DNA of 64,000 bases, taken from Oxyruncus cristatus (Eukaryota; Chordata; Aves; Passeriformes; Cotingidae). Of this stretch, positions 37,817-49,930 are shown piece after piece (the stretch's first letter is position 1; each line of letters starts with the position of its first letter). The stretch lies in contig VXAY01001949.1 of assembly GCA_013399855.1 (NCBI GenBank), forward strand, positions 1,070,269 through 1,134,268, in the 5' to 3' direction. The position numbers and the translations under genes are program-made. The notes under the pieces are model-generated. The model made no database searches. It was not told the origin of the DNA and saw only the letters and a list, made by a program, of their open reading frames with translations.

Positions 37817-38103
37817 ATTTGCATTTTTGCTACCTGCCAATGCAAAGAGTGGTTGCATGCATGACCATATGCAGATGGAACCACCCCATTTGCATGTGTA
37901 CATTTGACATTGTACTCATGCAAATCAGGATCAAAACAGACATACCCTTTTGAAAGCATAGCAGGAAAAATCCAATAAATAAGAAACACTGAAGGAATTT
38001 GGGAATCTGAACTCATATTTGGAAGCAGATTAAATATTTTGAGTTATACTGGCAAATAAAAGGGAATATGGGCACAGTAAATCTGAAAAATCACAATGCA
38101 AAT
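37817..38103. promoter_or_regulatory. POU octamer cluster with SOX-octamer composite, candidate enhancer
   Basis: Exact octamers (ATGCAAAT or its reverse complement ATTTGCAT) lie at 37817-37824 (-), 37888-37895 (-), 37918-37925 (+) and 38096-38103 (+). A SOX-type heptamer CATTGTA at 37908-37914 precedes the third octamer by exactly 3 bases, the spacing known from the FGF4 SOX2-OCT enhancer. A neurogenic-type E-box CAGATG lies at 37872-37877 and a near-octamer ATGCAAAG near 37840. With AT-rich composition I estimate about 0.02 octamers by chance in this length. POU and SOX proteins acting together on early embryonic and neural enhancers is established. That this block is such an enhancer is inference. 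Confidence 0.45.
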
Positions 38104-41100
38104 CCTCCTTCTACCTTCATATTCTCTAAATCTACTAGAGTCTCCATAATTAGTAATCTCAGTTAACAGTAGTTGGTAATTTATTAGTTATTAATAAGCT
38201 CAGAGTAGTATTACAGTACTATAAAAGCCCTCTTCTCCTGTGAATTAAGGTATTCTGTAGGCCAGTGAAATGCTCAGGGTATTTAAACCATAGTTACTGA
38301 TAGTCTGGAGCCTTGAACTTAAGGGTGAAATCCAGAGCCCATTTGACTAAATGAATTTAAGGGCTCATATACAGTGTGTTACCTTTCTCTTTTTTTTTTT
38401 TTTTTCCTAAAAATCTCTGCCCTAGAAGATATAAAATATAGTGCTTTTTTTTGACATTTGAAATAATCTTGAAAATAAAATTATCAAGTAAACCTTTGAA
38501 AAAAACAGAACTTATTTACTAAATTTTGACTGAATGGGACATCAACAAGCTCAGTATTGAAATACAGCAAAATGATGCATTTACTCACAACCTTGTAATC
38601 ACATGCTTAAATTTATCTGACTAGTAAAATCACCTGCTTCCTACTATCTGGCCTGCATGAAAAGAAATAAAAGAGCATATTAAAGACTGTGATTTACAAT
38701 TTCAGTCATAACCAAGAGTTTACACAGATAAAGTTTAGTATTCTTATATTTAAGTCTTTGTATACTTTCGATTTAAGAATAGGGAGAAGCTGGTCCAGTC
38801 AAGTACCTGTAATTTGCCCTAAAAATTAAGAAAACAAACAAATGTGTATCATGGACAGAACACATGGAGAAAACAGGAATGTTTCCATTTAAGCTGCCTC
38901 TGCCACTGGAACTAATGCAGCAGAAAGTCACTCTTGCACTGGGGGAATTTGCTGTAAGAGATTCTCTGACATGAGCAGGTCTTTGTGGAATAAGAATATT
39001 AAAACATCTAAAAAAATATTTTGCCAATGTAAAGGTGTCAAAAATTCCCCAAGCCTTAGTAATTCCTCCCTGGAAATCTGAGCTCTGATTAAGTGTCAAC
39101 AAGTCTAAAGGATGAAAGCAATTACTGCCTTCCTTTGCCTTCCACCAAATATCAAAAGCAAAGCTGCACAGGAAGGTTTGTTGCATTGGGTGCCTGTTAC
39201 ATTGTGACATATTTCAAAAGGCTTTCTGGACAGGAAATAGATAAGTTGAGCACAGAAGGGAAAATGAACAATGTTATCATTGTTGAAACCAACCAACAAA
39301 CAAAGACTCTCTGTAAGCCCCTCTTATTCTAATCTGCCATGTTTATTTTTCTGTCGACAGTTCTGCAGTAGGCCAGCAGGAAACACTAAAAGGATCCCCT
39401 TAAATTTCCATTCTGGGACCCACTCAGCAGCCTCAGCCACAAGAATTACTAAAGCAATCCTCTGGATTAGCAAGAAATGTTGTCTATGACAGATTGGTTC
39501 TCTGTAAAATCCGCAGCACAGAAAGGACCAGTTCTGGACCACCCACCCTAAGTGCTACTGTGGTAAAGTGAGAGAAAATCTGGTCAAATCACACCCTGTA
39601 TCACCTGTATTGACACAACTGATTTCTTATATCCAGTAGATCAAGGAGTCAGCTTTATAGCTCTTCTTCTCATTTTTGAATCATAATTTCTGTTTCTCAC
39701 CACCAATCTTTTTATTTCAACTGCTTTAGCTCCTTGTGCTGAAATCTGTAAATTCCATTTCAGACAAAATCTGTTCCCAACTGTTATCCTCCAGCACTAT
39801 TCTCACATTCTGTTCTCACACACACAAAAATCTTCTCTGACCTCTCTCTCTTTTCCCTTCTCAAAAAAAATAAATAAATAACCAGCCTTCAGCTTCCCCA
39901 GTGTCCCTTCCATGGTCACTGGTAACCAGGGAAACCAGATGCTATGGTAACTCAGGGATGACAAATCGTTCCTTAAACTCCAAACTATATGTAAAGTCCT
40001 CATCCCTTTCTTCTCTAGGCAATGAAGTGGCAACAGAAATAGCAGCAGCAAATTCCCATCTTTACTCATTCGGTCTTTTGAACTATGTAAATCTGTATTT
40101 TCTCTACATGGCCCTTCCAGTTTTCTAAGTGCCCTGCTATTTTTAGACCCATTTCATGCTCAGTTCAGGTTGTTCTAAATTAGACCTGGGTGCTCTCATT
40201 AAAGATCTAATTGCATTTTTAATTTTATTTTTTTTTATGTTTAAAGTTATTCCAGTTCAAAGTATACGGATGCTTGTTTAAGTAGAGAGAAAAAAAACCT
40301 CAATACACCTGATTATTTTGTGAGCCTCAAAACTGTCAAAGTCCAATATCTTAGTTGAGATTTGTGTCTCAAAGGTGAATTTATGTGGAGTCTCTTCTGT
40401 CTAATAAAGGATTAATTTTGTTGTTTTCCCTGGGCAAGGATACAATTGCAGTTCTCTCTGTCTCTATCTCTCAAATATCTAACACTCCTTTTCATGAAAT
40501 GTTCAGGTACCAAATATCTGAGTCTTTTACCCTGTGCCAAACCTGTTTAAAATTGGTCAAGCAAGTTCAAATGTTATTAAGGAGGTACATGCCAAAGGCC
40601 AGGTCACAAGGATGCCACTTTTTAGGGAACTGGCTTTAAAAAAAAATCAGAACTAACAATTTCGAGATTATCAGTGTTCCACAAATGTTTATCCATTCTT
40701 GAGAAAGAGACAGTCACATCATCAAGAGCTTTCTGTAATTTCATTAGAAATTTTATAGGACAGTTGATCTTGTCCTAAGTCCATTTACAAAACCTATGTT
40801 AATATTAGCAGGAATAGATATTCGTTAGCCACGTGTTTCACACCTCACGGAAAGTTCGCTTTTAAATTTGACTCTCATTCCACTGTGAGCTCAGTGGAAA
40901 CAGCAGGTGAATAACTTAGAAAGCAGCCAGTAAACACTTAAAAAACATTAATTCCTCTTGCTGTCACCTCTATGGGTTACATGTTCTGTCCAGCTTACAG
41001 GGGAGACAAATGATGGAAAGTTTTATGATATCATTTACAACATGAGGACCTTTTTTTCTTGGTAATATACTTAATGTCTCTGCCTCCTGGAATATTTCAC

Positions 41101-41910
41101 CTTGGCTCTGCCTCATTTGCTGGCTGACCCAGATCCTCTGGTCACTCTAAAAAACAGTAATATTAGCTTGGACAGTCCAAAGTCAAAATCCAGTCCAAAT
41201 AGAAGAGATACTACATTGATTTTAAAAGATTGTGTTTGTTTTTAAGTCCAAAAGACCTATTTAACAGGCACTATACCTAAGATAATGCTAAGTACAAAAA
41301 GTTCTAATGGTAAAATATAATGCTGAATTTTAGTCACTTCCTGTCTTCCATCCTATCTCTACCAACCCACTGGGTGGACAAGGTATAACCTAGTATATAA
41401 ATCACAGTATTTCAACACCCACAGGAACTTGAGGTTTACTCAGCACAGCACTTTTTACACCTATACTCATGAAATGTGCTTCATTCCCATGAAGGAATGC
41501 TTCCCATGAAGAAATCAGAGTGCCATCAAATTGACCTGGAACTCAAAAACCATTTTAGATTTGGCCCAATACCTCAGGGTTACGTAGGCACTGGTTTTAA
41601 GCAATTGGCATAAAATGAACTTGTTTGTCTGTGGATTTGTTAGGGTTTTGTAGGTTGAATGTGGACCACTTACTTCTCTTACTTACCTTTAGCACTTACA
41701 AGTTTACCACTTTTCAGCTACTGAAACCAAACCTTAAAAAAAAAAAAGGCAGTGATCAAGGTAGAAACTGAAATGCTCAAAAGTTCAGAACACCACACAA
41801 CCTTGACCACTAAGCAGAGTTTTCCCAATGTAATTCTGGCTTAGGGGTCAAAAAATACTCTTTTAAAAGACATTAGTTTCTATTATTAATTTCATTATCA
41901 TTGATAGCTG
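38104..41910. other. Non-coding sequence with a T16 tract and the window's longest open frame
   Basis: Contains T16 at 38390-38405, an (ATAA)n patch near 39868-39883, and an ATG-started minus frame of 145 codons (39210-38773). This is the longest in the window. Its translation is Ser/Phe/Cys-rich with no domain, signal peptide or repeat that I can identify, and one ORF of this size in 64 kb of six-frame sequence is not surprising. A CCCATGAAG duplication lies near 41488-41512. No gene is supported. Confidence 0.45.
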
Positions 41911-41957
41911 TCAAAGGTTGGACTGGTTGATCTTGGAACCATTTCCAACAGTCATTC
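41911..41957 (+). mobile_element. CR1 LINE, minimal 3' end remnant
   Basis: 'aaaggttggactggttgatc' followed by 'ttggaaccatttccaacag' matches the final CR1 segment 'ggttggactagatgatctt..aggtccttccaac'. The terminal octamers are lost. Short, so less certain than the other copies. Confidence 0.6.
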
Positions 41958-44900
41958 ACTTCTGTTGCTGTGTTCCACATGTCCTATTCTACAGGCAAAA
42001 GACTTCTGATCTTCATGATCCTAATCCACTCTGTTTAACAGGATGCTCCTTCAGTGAAGAAGCTGTTCAGGTCCCAGTCAGACCGGTCTTGGAGTCCAAT
42101 GTCAAAGAAAAGTTGTTCCGCCAGACTGAAGAAAGGCACAACTCTCCTCTGTCTGGCACTTCCTTGCTTCTCATAGCTCTGCTTTAGTTTCCATCTTTGC
42201 AAAATAGGACTAAAAATGCTTACTGTCTAGCTGAGAAACTTCAGCGCCACTTCATTGTTTTATTTGCTTTCAGCATGACAGATAAAAGAGTTGTAACACT
42301 TGCCATTCACAGGAGCAAGTAGTACATTTCCTTGGTTCCACATCATTGGTTCAGTAGGACAGCTAAAAAAAAAAAAAAAAAAAGCTAATTAGTGAGAAAA
42401 TAATCAGTTGAGCTAAAAATCTTATTTGTTTCCCAAAACCAGTTCATGGTGTATCTTCCTTACAGACTTTTGTCAGACAATACAGTACTCTCAAAAGACT
42501 GAGTTGTAAAGTGTGCTGCTGCTCCATGTGAGGCACCAAGCACCCAATTCAAAAAGTCCTGCGCACCTAAAAAGTTCACTTGAAGCCACTGACATCATCT
42601 AAGAAAATCTCCAAAACACCAAACTTCCTGTGTCACATATTTGACAGCCCAGAACCAAAGGAACTAAAACCAGAAGTGTCTTTATGTAACTGGAGCTTCT
42701 GCATTTCCAACAACCGAGACATCACCTTCAGTCAGTGATTCTCTTCTGAAATTTTTAGAACAGGCATACATTTCTTTCTTCTTTTCCTACTTGGCATGCT
42801 ATATATAACACCCTAAACTGAGTATTTATTTTCCTTGTAGATCACCATATGTATTCAACAGACTTGAGAAACCACTCAGAAACAAATAGACTACACACAA
42901 TAACAAGCAGTAGGTTCAAGAACGGGAAAAATTTTAGTTCCAGATTTTCAACAGTTTTTAGGAAAACAGATGTAGCAGATCAAGCTGATAAGGCAATGTG
43001 TGTCTGTGTATCTTCTCAATAAATCTAATATATATAAGATGATAATAATCACAATTGTTAAATAACGACAGCAAACATTTTAGGCTGCAGAATCAGTAAA
43101 ATGTCTGACATAAAAGAATGGATATTGGCAACTTCATCTGATTCACAAGCCCAAAAAAAAAGGCTGACTCCTGATGACTTCAAAAAGTCATTATGAAAGG
43201 ATCAGCCTTGTTACTGATGGCTTCCCCAGGCAAGGCAGCCCAACACTGGGAGAAGAAACATGACCGGCCTTAGTATTTATCCCCTCTTCCTCCCTCCTCT
43301 TCTGTTGGGCTTTCTTTGAACTGATTCAGAGAAGTGAAAGCGGTTTCCTGGACACAGGTCACATACAAAAATGGCTGTCACATTGAGGGAACAGTCACAT
43401 ACTCACAAAGTAGCTCAGGAACCACTAGTTGTGACAACAGTAAAGAATGTATAGGCCGAGGGACACAAATTCACGGTGAGTGAGGATTTGTCCCTTTGAA
43501 AAACTCAAAGCATGGGATAAAAGCACTATTTCAGCTCTCAAAATAGTGTCCAGTGTTATTTTTCCAGTTTCGCGACTGAATTTACAACTAAACAGATAAA
43601 CAAAAATCTTTCTGTGCCATAATTTGTAAAGGCACTACTTTGCATTGTTCTGACAGCTACCCACATGAAATAGGTTCTTTTATGGTAAACACAAGAAGAG
43701 GGAAACTCTATAACTTTTAAAATCAACAGGCAATCAGAAATACAGGGTATTTTATACCTGCACAGTTTATAAATTTTAGCAGTTTGCAGTATTTGAGATC
43801 AAAACTTCAAAGAGCTAAGGAAGGAATGATGATGCTACCTTTGCATTATTTTTATGATCAAGTTTTAGTGTGTTTTAAGGTACATTGCTGAATTTATTTC
43901 ATAATCAAAGTTTGCATCAGTTAGTAAAGCTGATTAACCTGCCCACACCCAAAAAAAAAACAAACTTCTGCAAATGAGATTCATTTTCAGAAAAAGAAAA
44001 AAAAAAAGGAAAGAACCCCCCACAAATAAACAAACAAATAAAAAGAACCAAACTCTGCTCTTTAACAGTTACACATAAGAGGGAGCACATCATAAAATAT
44101 ATGTGTGCTGTTAAAATACTGAAGTATCCTGCAGCAAATACAGCATTTCAGTTGGAAAAGAGAAGTCTTTTATTTCTAGTAACTTCATCTGTATCTTTAT
44201 CTGCCTTAATGAGAACAGGTCTTTGAAATTGCTGCTACCTATAGTGGATTGGCACATGATGAATATAGATGGGGAAACCACATGGTCTCATTCAGCATCA
44301 TGCAGACAGCTGAACAAGTTCTCCTGCCTGCTCAGAACAGGACCAGAGCACTGATCCATTGCATATAATTTAACTCCCCACAGAATATAATTTCTTTCCA
44401 ATTACTTCCTGTAAACACCAAGAAAAATAGCTTCAGTTTCTATCTCTGTGGCCTACTTTCCATTTAATATGAACGTGCTTGAAAACAGTATGAAGTAGTC
44501 TTCTGCTGCATTATATGTTAGTTCTAAAAGGAATACTGCCTGTTTCTTACATGTGTCTACCTCCAGACTGGTTGAAGAAATGAATGATATATCTAAAAAT
44601 AACCTGTGCAGAACTTAACAACTGTGTAAATGTGCAGTTTTTTGCAATTGGCTAAGTGGGAAATATGCCAAAATCTGGTATTCACAAACTCACTTGGGAA
44701 TGAGGAAAACAATATTTCAACAACCCCCACAGGAAGTAGCTCATGAATAGTCTCTTTTTCCAGAACATTTACTTATTCACAAATTCATTTCTAGTTTCAG
44801 GGTAAGACTTAAGAATTATTCTTCTGCCAATACTGCCATACAAACCGAGCATCTTACAAACCTCACTGGAGCAAAAGCAAGACTTGCTAAAGGAGATCTG

Positions 44901-47900
44901 ACCTCCCGTTTGCTTACTCGATAGACAGTTCCATGACACCTGAATGAAAGGCAGAGTCTCCTTTTCTTTAGTTCTAAGAACAGTTTAAATGCACATGAAA
45001 GGACTCAGCCACAGCCTTTGGCAGTGTAACTACACTGGGACCGTTGGCCCCACCGGCAACGTTTAACAGTGATCAGAAGGTGAGGTGCCAGTGTCAGTGC
45101 TCTCTACTGAGTCTAATAGAGAGAAATTCAGAAACTGCTGGGCAAAAGGGCATCTCAGGAAAGGTATGATTAATATTTTTTTTTTTAATGAACTATTCAG
45201 CATAAAAAGGATTGCAGAAAATGAAACTGGGAAAAGAGTCTGTTCATGAACTGCGACATGTACAGCTTTGGAAATAGAGAGTGCCACAGCCTCCGAGAGC
45301 ACTCTTTGCTCAGCCAGTCAAGATGACTTATTGCACCTGCATACAGTAGAGGAGAAAACAGAAAGTAAAATTACTTCATTGATTTTGTTCTAGCGTGTGT
45401 AAATAACCTTATTGTCAGATCTGCCCTTTCCAAGAGAAAAAAGTTTTGTTCAATTTGCCAGTCAATTTTTTTTTTTAAATCTGATTTTCATATTTCGCTA
45501 CTTCTCCACTGAGGACTTAGCAAACAGTAGCATGATTAACTGAAATTATATTTATTTTGTAATCTATTTTATGGATTATTTCAAAGAGCTTTTAAACTTT
45601 CTTAATACTTTTTTTTTGTTTTGCTCCAATATGGTGATTTAGGAAAATAAATTATCTTGAGAGAATTCAAGCATTTCAAGTATTTCTATTTTACACTTCT
45701 ACTTGCCAGAACTGTTAATAAAGACATAATTTTTCCTGAATATATTTTAAGTAAACTAGGCTCTAAACTCTTAAATGTGTTGCATGTATCTCAATTACAA
45801 AACAAATATTGTTTGGATTCTAAAAGGGTCTATACACCACAAATTTGAGGAGAGGAAGCACAATCTATAAACCTATGGATCAGTCTCAAGCCAGTTCATT
45901 TTTAAGCCTGAATCACTCAGTGTTAGTGAATGGCTGGGAATATACATGTGGACAGTCACTTGAGGGCAGAAGCAATAACCAGCCTGTCAGTCATCTTAAC
46001 AAGCTTCAACAAATATTGATTTTGTGTGTAGATGCATACAGTATAATATGCATCCATTTAGAAATGTTAATAAAAATGTGATCTATTGCACTCTTCTCAC
46101 TAAATGCAAAATGCCAAAAATAATCTAAATAATTCTAAGAAAATTGTTTGCTTGGCAAATCCATCTGCAAGAGATGTGAAATAAATCAAGGGTTCCTTGA
46201 TGTGACATGGGATATTTGAACTAACAGATCAAACAGAAACACCAGCTACAATTCAAACAGTTACAACTCAGTCTCATTAGAGACAAGAAAAGTAAATTAG
46301 ATTCAAAAAAAATAATCCTACTTAGGTCATCTTTCAAAACAAACGGAAAAGTTAGAGAAGTACATTCTCAGTGCTCATGAGCCTAAGTGATGGACTTAAT
46401 ATGAAATATGTTATTTTGCTATATTCTTCATATCTTCAGCTAGTCAAAGTAGAGTTTCCTTTTTTTTTATGAGTTTCAAAATAATCTTCTCAAAGCTCCC
46501 CTAATACTCAGTTGATCTTTGTGTCCTAAATAAACAGCCCAGACAAAATTCCAGATAGAATGCTGAGCTTATGCATGTTATAAACAACAACAACATTCAA
46601 AGACTGTGTGCCACTAGTTCTGATCTTACAACTTAAATACAGTTCAAACACTAGACAAGATTTGTATCTCATATCTTGTCATGATCCCAGGTTGATCAAT
46701 AAGCTACTGTTGCCTTTGCACAATTGTTTTTGTTTTAAAACCTACTTTGATTTTGTAAATTTCTATTCCCGGAAGTGAAATCTGATTTAACAAATGGTAA
46801 TACTGAATCAACTGATACTAATGCAGTTATACGCATCAATTGAATGGATATCTTCAAGATTGGGCTGTAACTACACAGTAAACTTTAGCAAAATTAACAA
46901 AGAGTTTAACATGTATTACAGACAAGGGGCCAACTTCTGTTCTGAATTGAACCCATAATATTCTACAGGATGCAGAAAAAAACAGATGGGGAAATAATAT
47001 AGAACTTGAAATATGCTACAAAGCAGACCCAACAGAAAAATAATTACTACATACAAGTAAGATTATACTGTTGTGCTGTTGTAAAATAACCCATTAGTCT
47101 GTTGTGAAACTAAATGTGTGTGTATCAATACTCTAACTTTTTCAGACCACTGACCTTAATGAATGCACCATGAACTTTACATTTTTCTTCTTGTATTTCA
47201 AATGTTTGAGTGGTTCCACAGTTCAAGAGGTCATTTAATAATGAAACTACAAGAAGAATATACATAGATTAAAAATTATGAGAGAGAAATAAAACATAAT
47301 GGTATGTGCTTCAATTCAACAAAACTAAAACCAAAGCAGGAAAACTTTACAGAAGTGCAAAGACTTTTCCACAGGAAAGCAGAATTCAGAAAATTCAGAG
47401 TTACAAGTAGCATTCACAATTATTACCTAGAAATTCATAACTAAGTCTGTCATTAAGAGCAGTCTGTGATTCTAGTCCCTACTGCTATGAAACTAAGGGC
47501 TCTTTCCTGCAGCATGCTGTACATTTTTTTTTCCTTAAATAACATTTTCCACATTGCCTCTCCCCAGGCAACAAAGCAGCTAATGCAGGCAAAGAACATC
47601 ATTTTTACAGCAAACAAGCAAGGACTTACTCAGGATCAGAAGTCTGTCACTCACAGAAATGTACTAAATGAGTATCTGAACAATAAGAAAATCCTTTAAG
47701 AGACATAAATGCTGATAAAATGATCAACCCTCATATGAGAACTAAATTCTTGAATTGAACCAGTGAGGACAAAAGTAAAAGTATCTAAAGGGTGTTCTGA
47801 GGTCACTGAACAGGACAAGCATGTGTTCTTCTCTTACACTTTAAAACAGTGTTGTCATTTTCTTGGAATGTTTCATACAAGGTGACAATTTCAAGAACAG

Positions 47901-49750
47901 CAGTCTCAGAATTAAACCCAGGTCAGAAAAAACTGAGCAGTTAATAACAACCCCAAAGCACTCTGTTCTTTATGGGGCAGCAGTTTCAAATAAATGAGAG
48001 ATATAAATATTTAATGCCCATCCTTAGTTTCGCATAAGTAAATGTAGCTCTTGGCCACGTGGAGAAGCCTGTTCTTCCACTGCTGAGATGAGTATTTTTA
48101 CTGTTGTTTAAAGTGGGAATAAGAAGGTGGTTTTTGGAATATCCTGCAGCCACAATGGTAAACAACTGGCACTACTGCTACTGTTTGCAGCACTGCCAAT
48201 CTGGATTGAGCACAAGCAATTATACACTTTGGTGTTTTCCCAAATGTATTTTACACCCAACAAAAAACATGGTTTGCCACCAGTAGTCTAAAGAAAAAAG
48301 TTAGACAGGAAACAATACACAAGATGCTCAAGAAATGGAAAGTCATCGACTGAAACTCCAGGGACTTTTTCTTATATTGTCTGGCAAGTAGAGTAGCAAG
48401 GAGTAGTATAAGAGACCACCAGTCTCACCTCTCTCTTTCTCTTACACTAAATTTGTCAACTCTTCAGTAGTGCTAAGTCAGAGAAGTTTCTGTTGCAATC
48501 AATTTCTTATTCCCTTTCTCCTTTTTATTTTTTTCCTCCACTGTAAATACGCAGCATGAAAACAGAAACCTGGAAGTGGTGACCAAAGGCACTCTGAATT
48601 CCAAATAATCTCCATATTCTTGTAGTCATAGAGAAGAAAGAAGAAAAAGGTAAATTAAAACCAAGTGATTTTAACTATTTTTTTCATGGAAATGAAAAAT
48701 GTTTCCAATCCATACAAATCAAAAGAAATAAATTCAAAATTTTCCAGTTCAAAATAAAAAGGGAAGATCTTTTTTGGAATTTTGACCACCCCAATACAAT
48801 TTAATTCCCAAAGTCAGAAGCAGCTGTAAGTATTTGTTCTGGCTTAGTTATAATACTGAGGATTTCAGGGGTAATTATGTTCCTGCTAACAAACTAGAAG
48901 TACAACTGTGTTACACAATAAACTAAGTTTACTTGTTTCATGCAGTCAGAGGAAGGGATTTCAGAGAAGCGCAGCCATAACAACAAAAAAACCCAATGTA
49001 ATCTTTCACACTTATTATAAAAACTAAAGTGATCTTCTTTACATATGTATTCCATCAGGAACAATAACACAGAATAGTTTAAAGTAACATTTTGTTTTCA
49101 AAAAAAGTGTCCTTAGATAAGTCAGAGGAATCCCAGCATTAAGAAATCAGAGACATAATCTCATATAAGGAGAAAATCACAAAAACAAATTTAGTTCTGA
49201 TTTATTACATAGTTTGGGGTTTATGCTATGTACTCTGAATTGCCTTATTCTGTGTGGTAGAACTAAAATCAAAATGTCCATGTAAAGATGTAAGAAATCA
49301 TGCTTAAGCTTACAAAAAACCTCCTGCTACAAAGGGATCTATAACACATTACATTTACACACACAGAATAATCCTGATTTTCTGTCTTTAAAGCTTATTT
49401 CTTCTTACAGATATATTATCTAATTTAAAAAAATGGCATTTTCATGTGAAAAAGGAAAATATTTTGAAACTGTAGAATCACATAATTCTCCATTTTGCAC
49501 ATAGAAAGGCTGAGTAAGGAAGGTAATATATTAAGTAACATGCAAAAAATATGTAGAATTATGTGGAATTCTTATGAGACTTAGCTCAGCTATATGTTCA
49601 TCTTCCAGAGATGTTATGTTTGACTCATATGGAGTAGAGGCCCAGACTAAAAGTCTTAAAAATATAAACCCTATCAAACACAGGGTTTATTATGTAAGCA
49701 TCACATCACCAAATTCTGAAAATAGAGCCCTCAGACTCAGGAGAATTTCA
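41958..49750. other. Long non-coding interval, nothing recognised
   Basis: AT-rich unique sequence. Simple tracts include A19 at 42365-42383, flanked on both sides by AGCTAA, T11 at 45176-45186, an A/G-rich patch near 43993-44012 and an (AAAC/AAAT)n patch near 44022-44043. No gene, RNA gene or transposon family recognised, and open frames are short. Confidence 0.5.
42365..42383 (+). repeat. Homopolymer A19
   Basis: Longest A tract in the window, lying between AGCT on the left and GCTAATT on the right. No upstream polyadenylation signal or element body, so a retrotransposed tail is not supported. Confidence 0.9.
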
Positions 49751-49930
49751 CACTGAAAACCTGCAGGAAGCCCAGCGTGACTGACAGAACAGACCTCGGT
49801 GTGCAGGAGGCTCTTCCCGTGAGACACTGCACTAATCCTTCTATCATGAGGTTCCCACTCCCCGTGCACCAGGGCAGTGCAAGGGCTGGTCAAGGCCTCC
49901 TGCATTTCAGTAGAGGATGAGGCAGTCTGT
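49751..49930. other. GC-richer block, unidentified
   Basis: About 180 bases with higher GC and several CpGs, open on the minus strand (49953-49690) but without domain or splice pair. Could be a fragment of an old repeat or a regulatory element. Confidence 0.25.

Noticed and set aside
42365..42383. A19 tract flanked by AGCTAA on both sides, as a possible retrocopy tail
   Set aside because: No AATAAA upstream and no recognisable element body; the flanking identity is too short.
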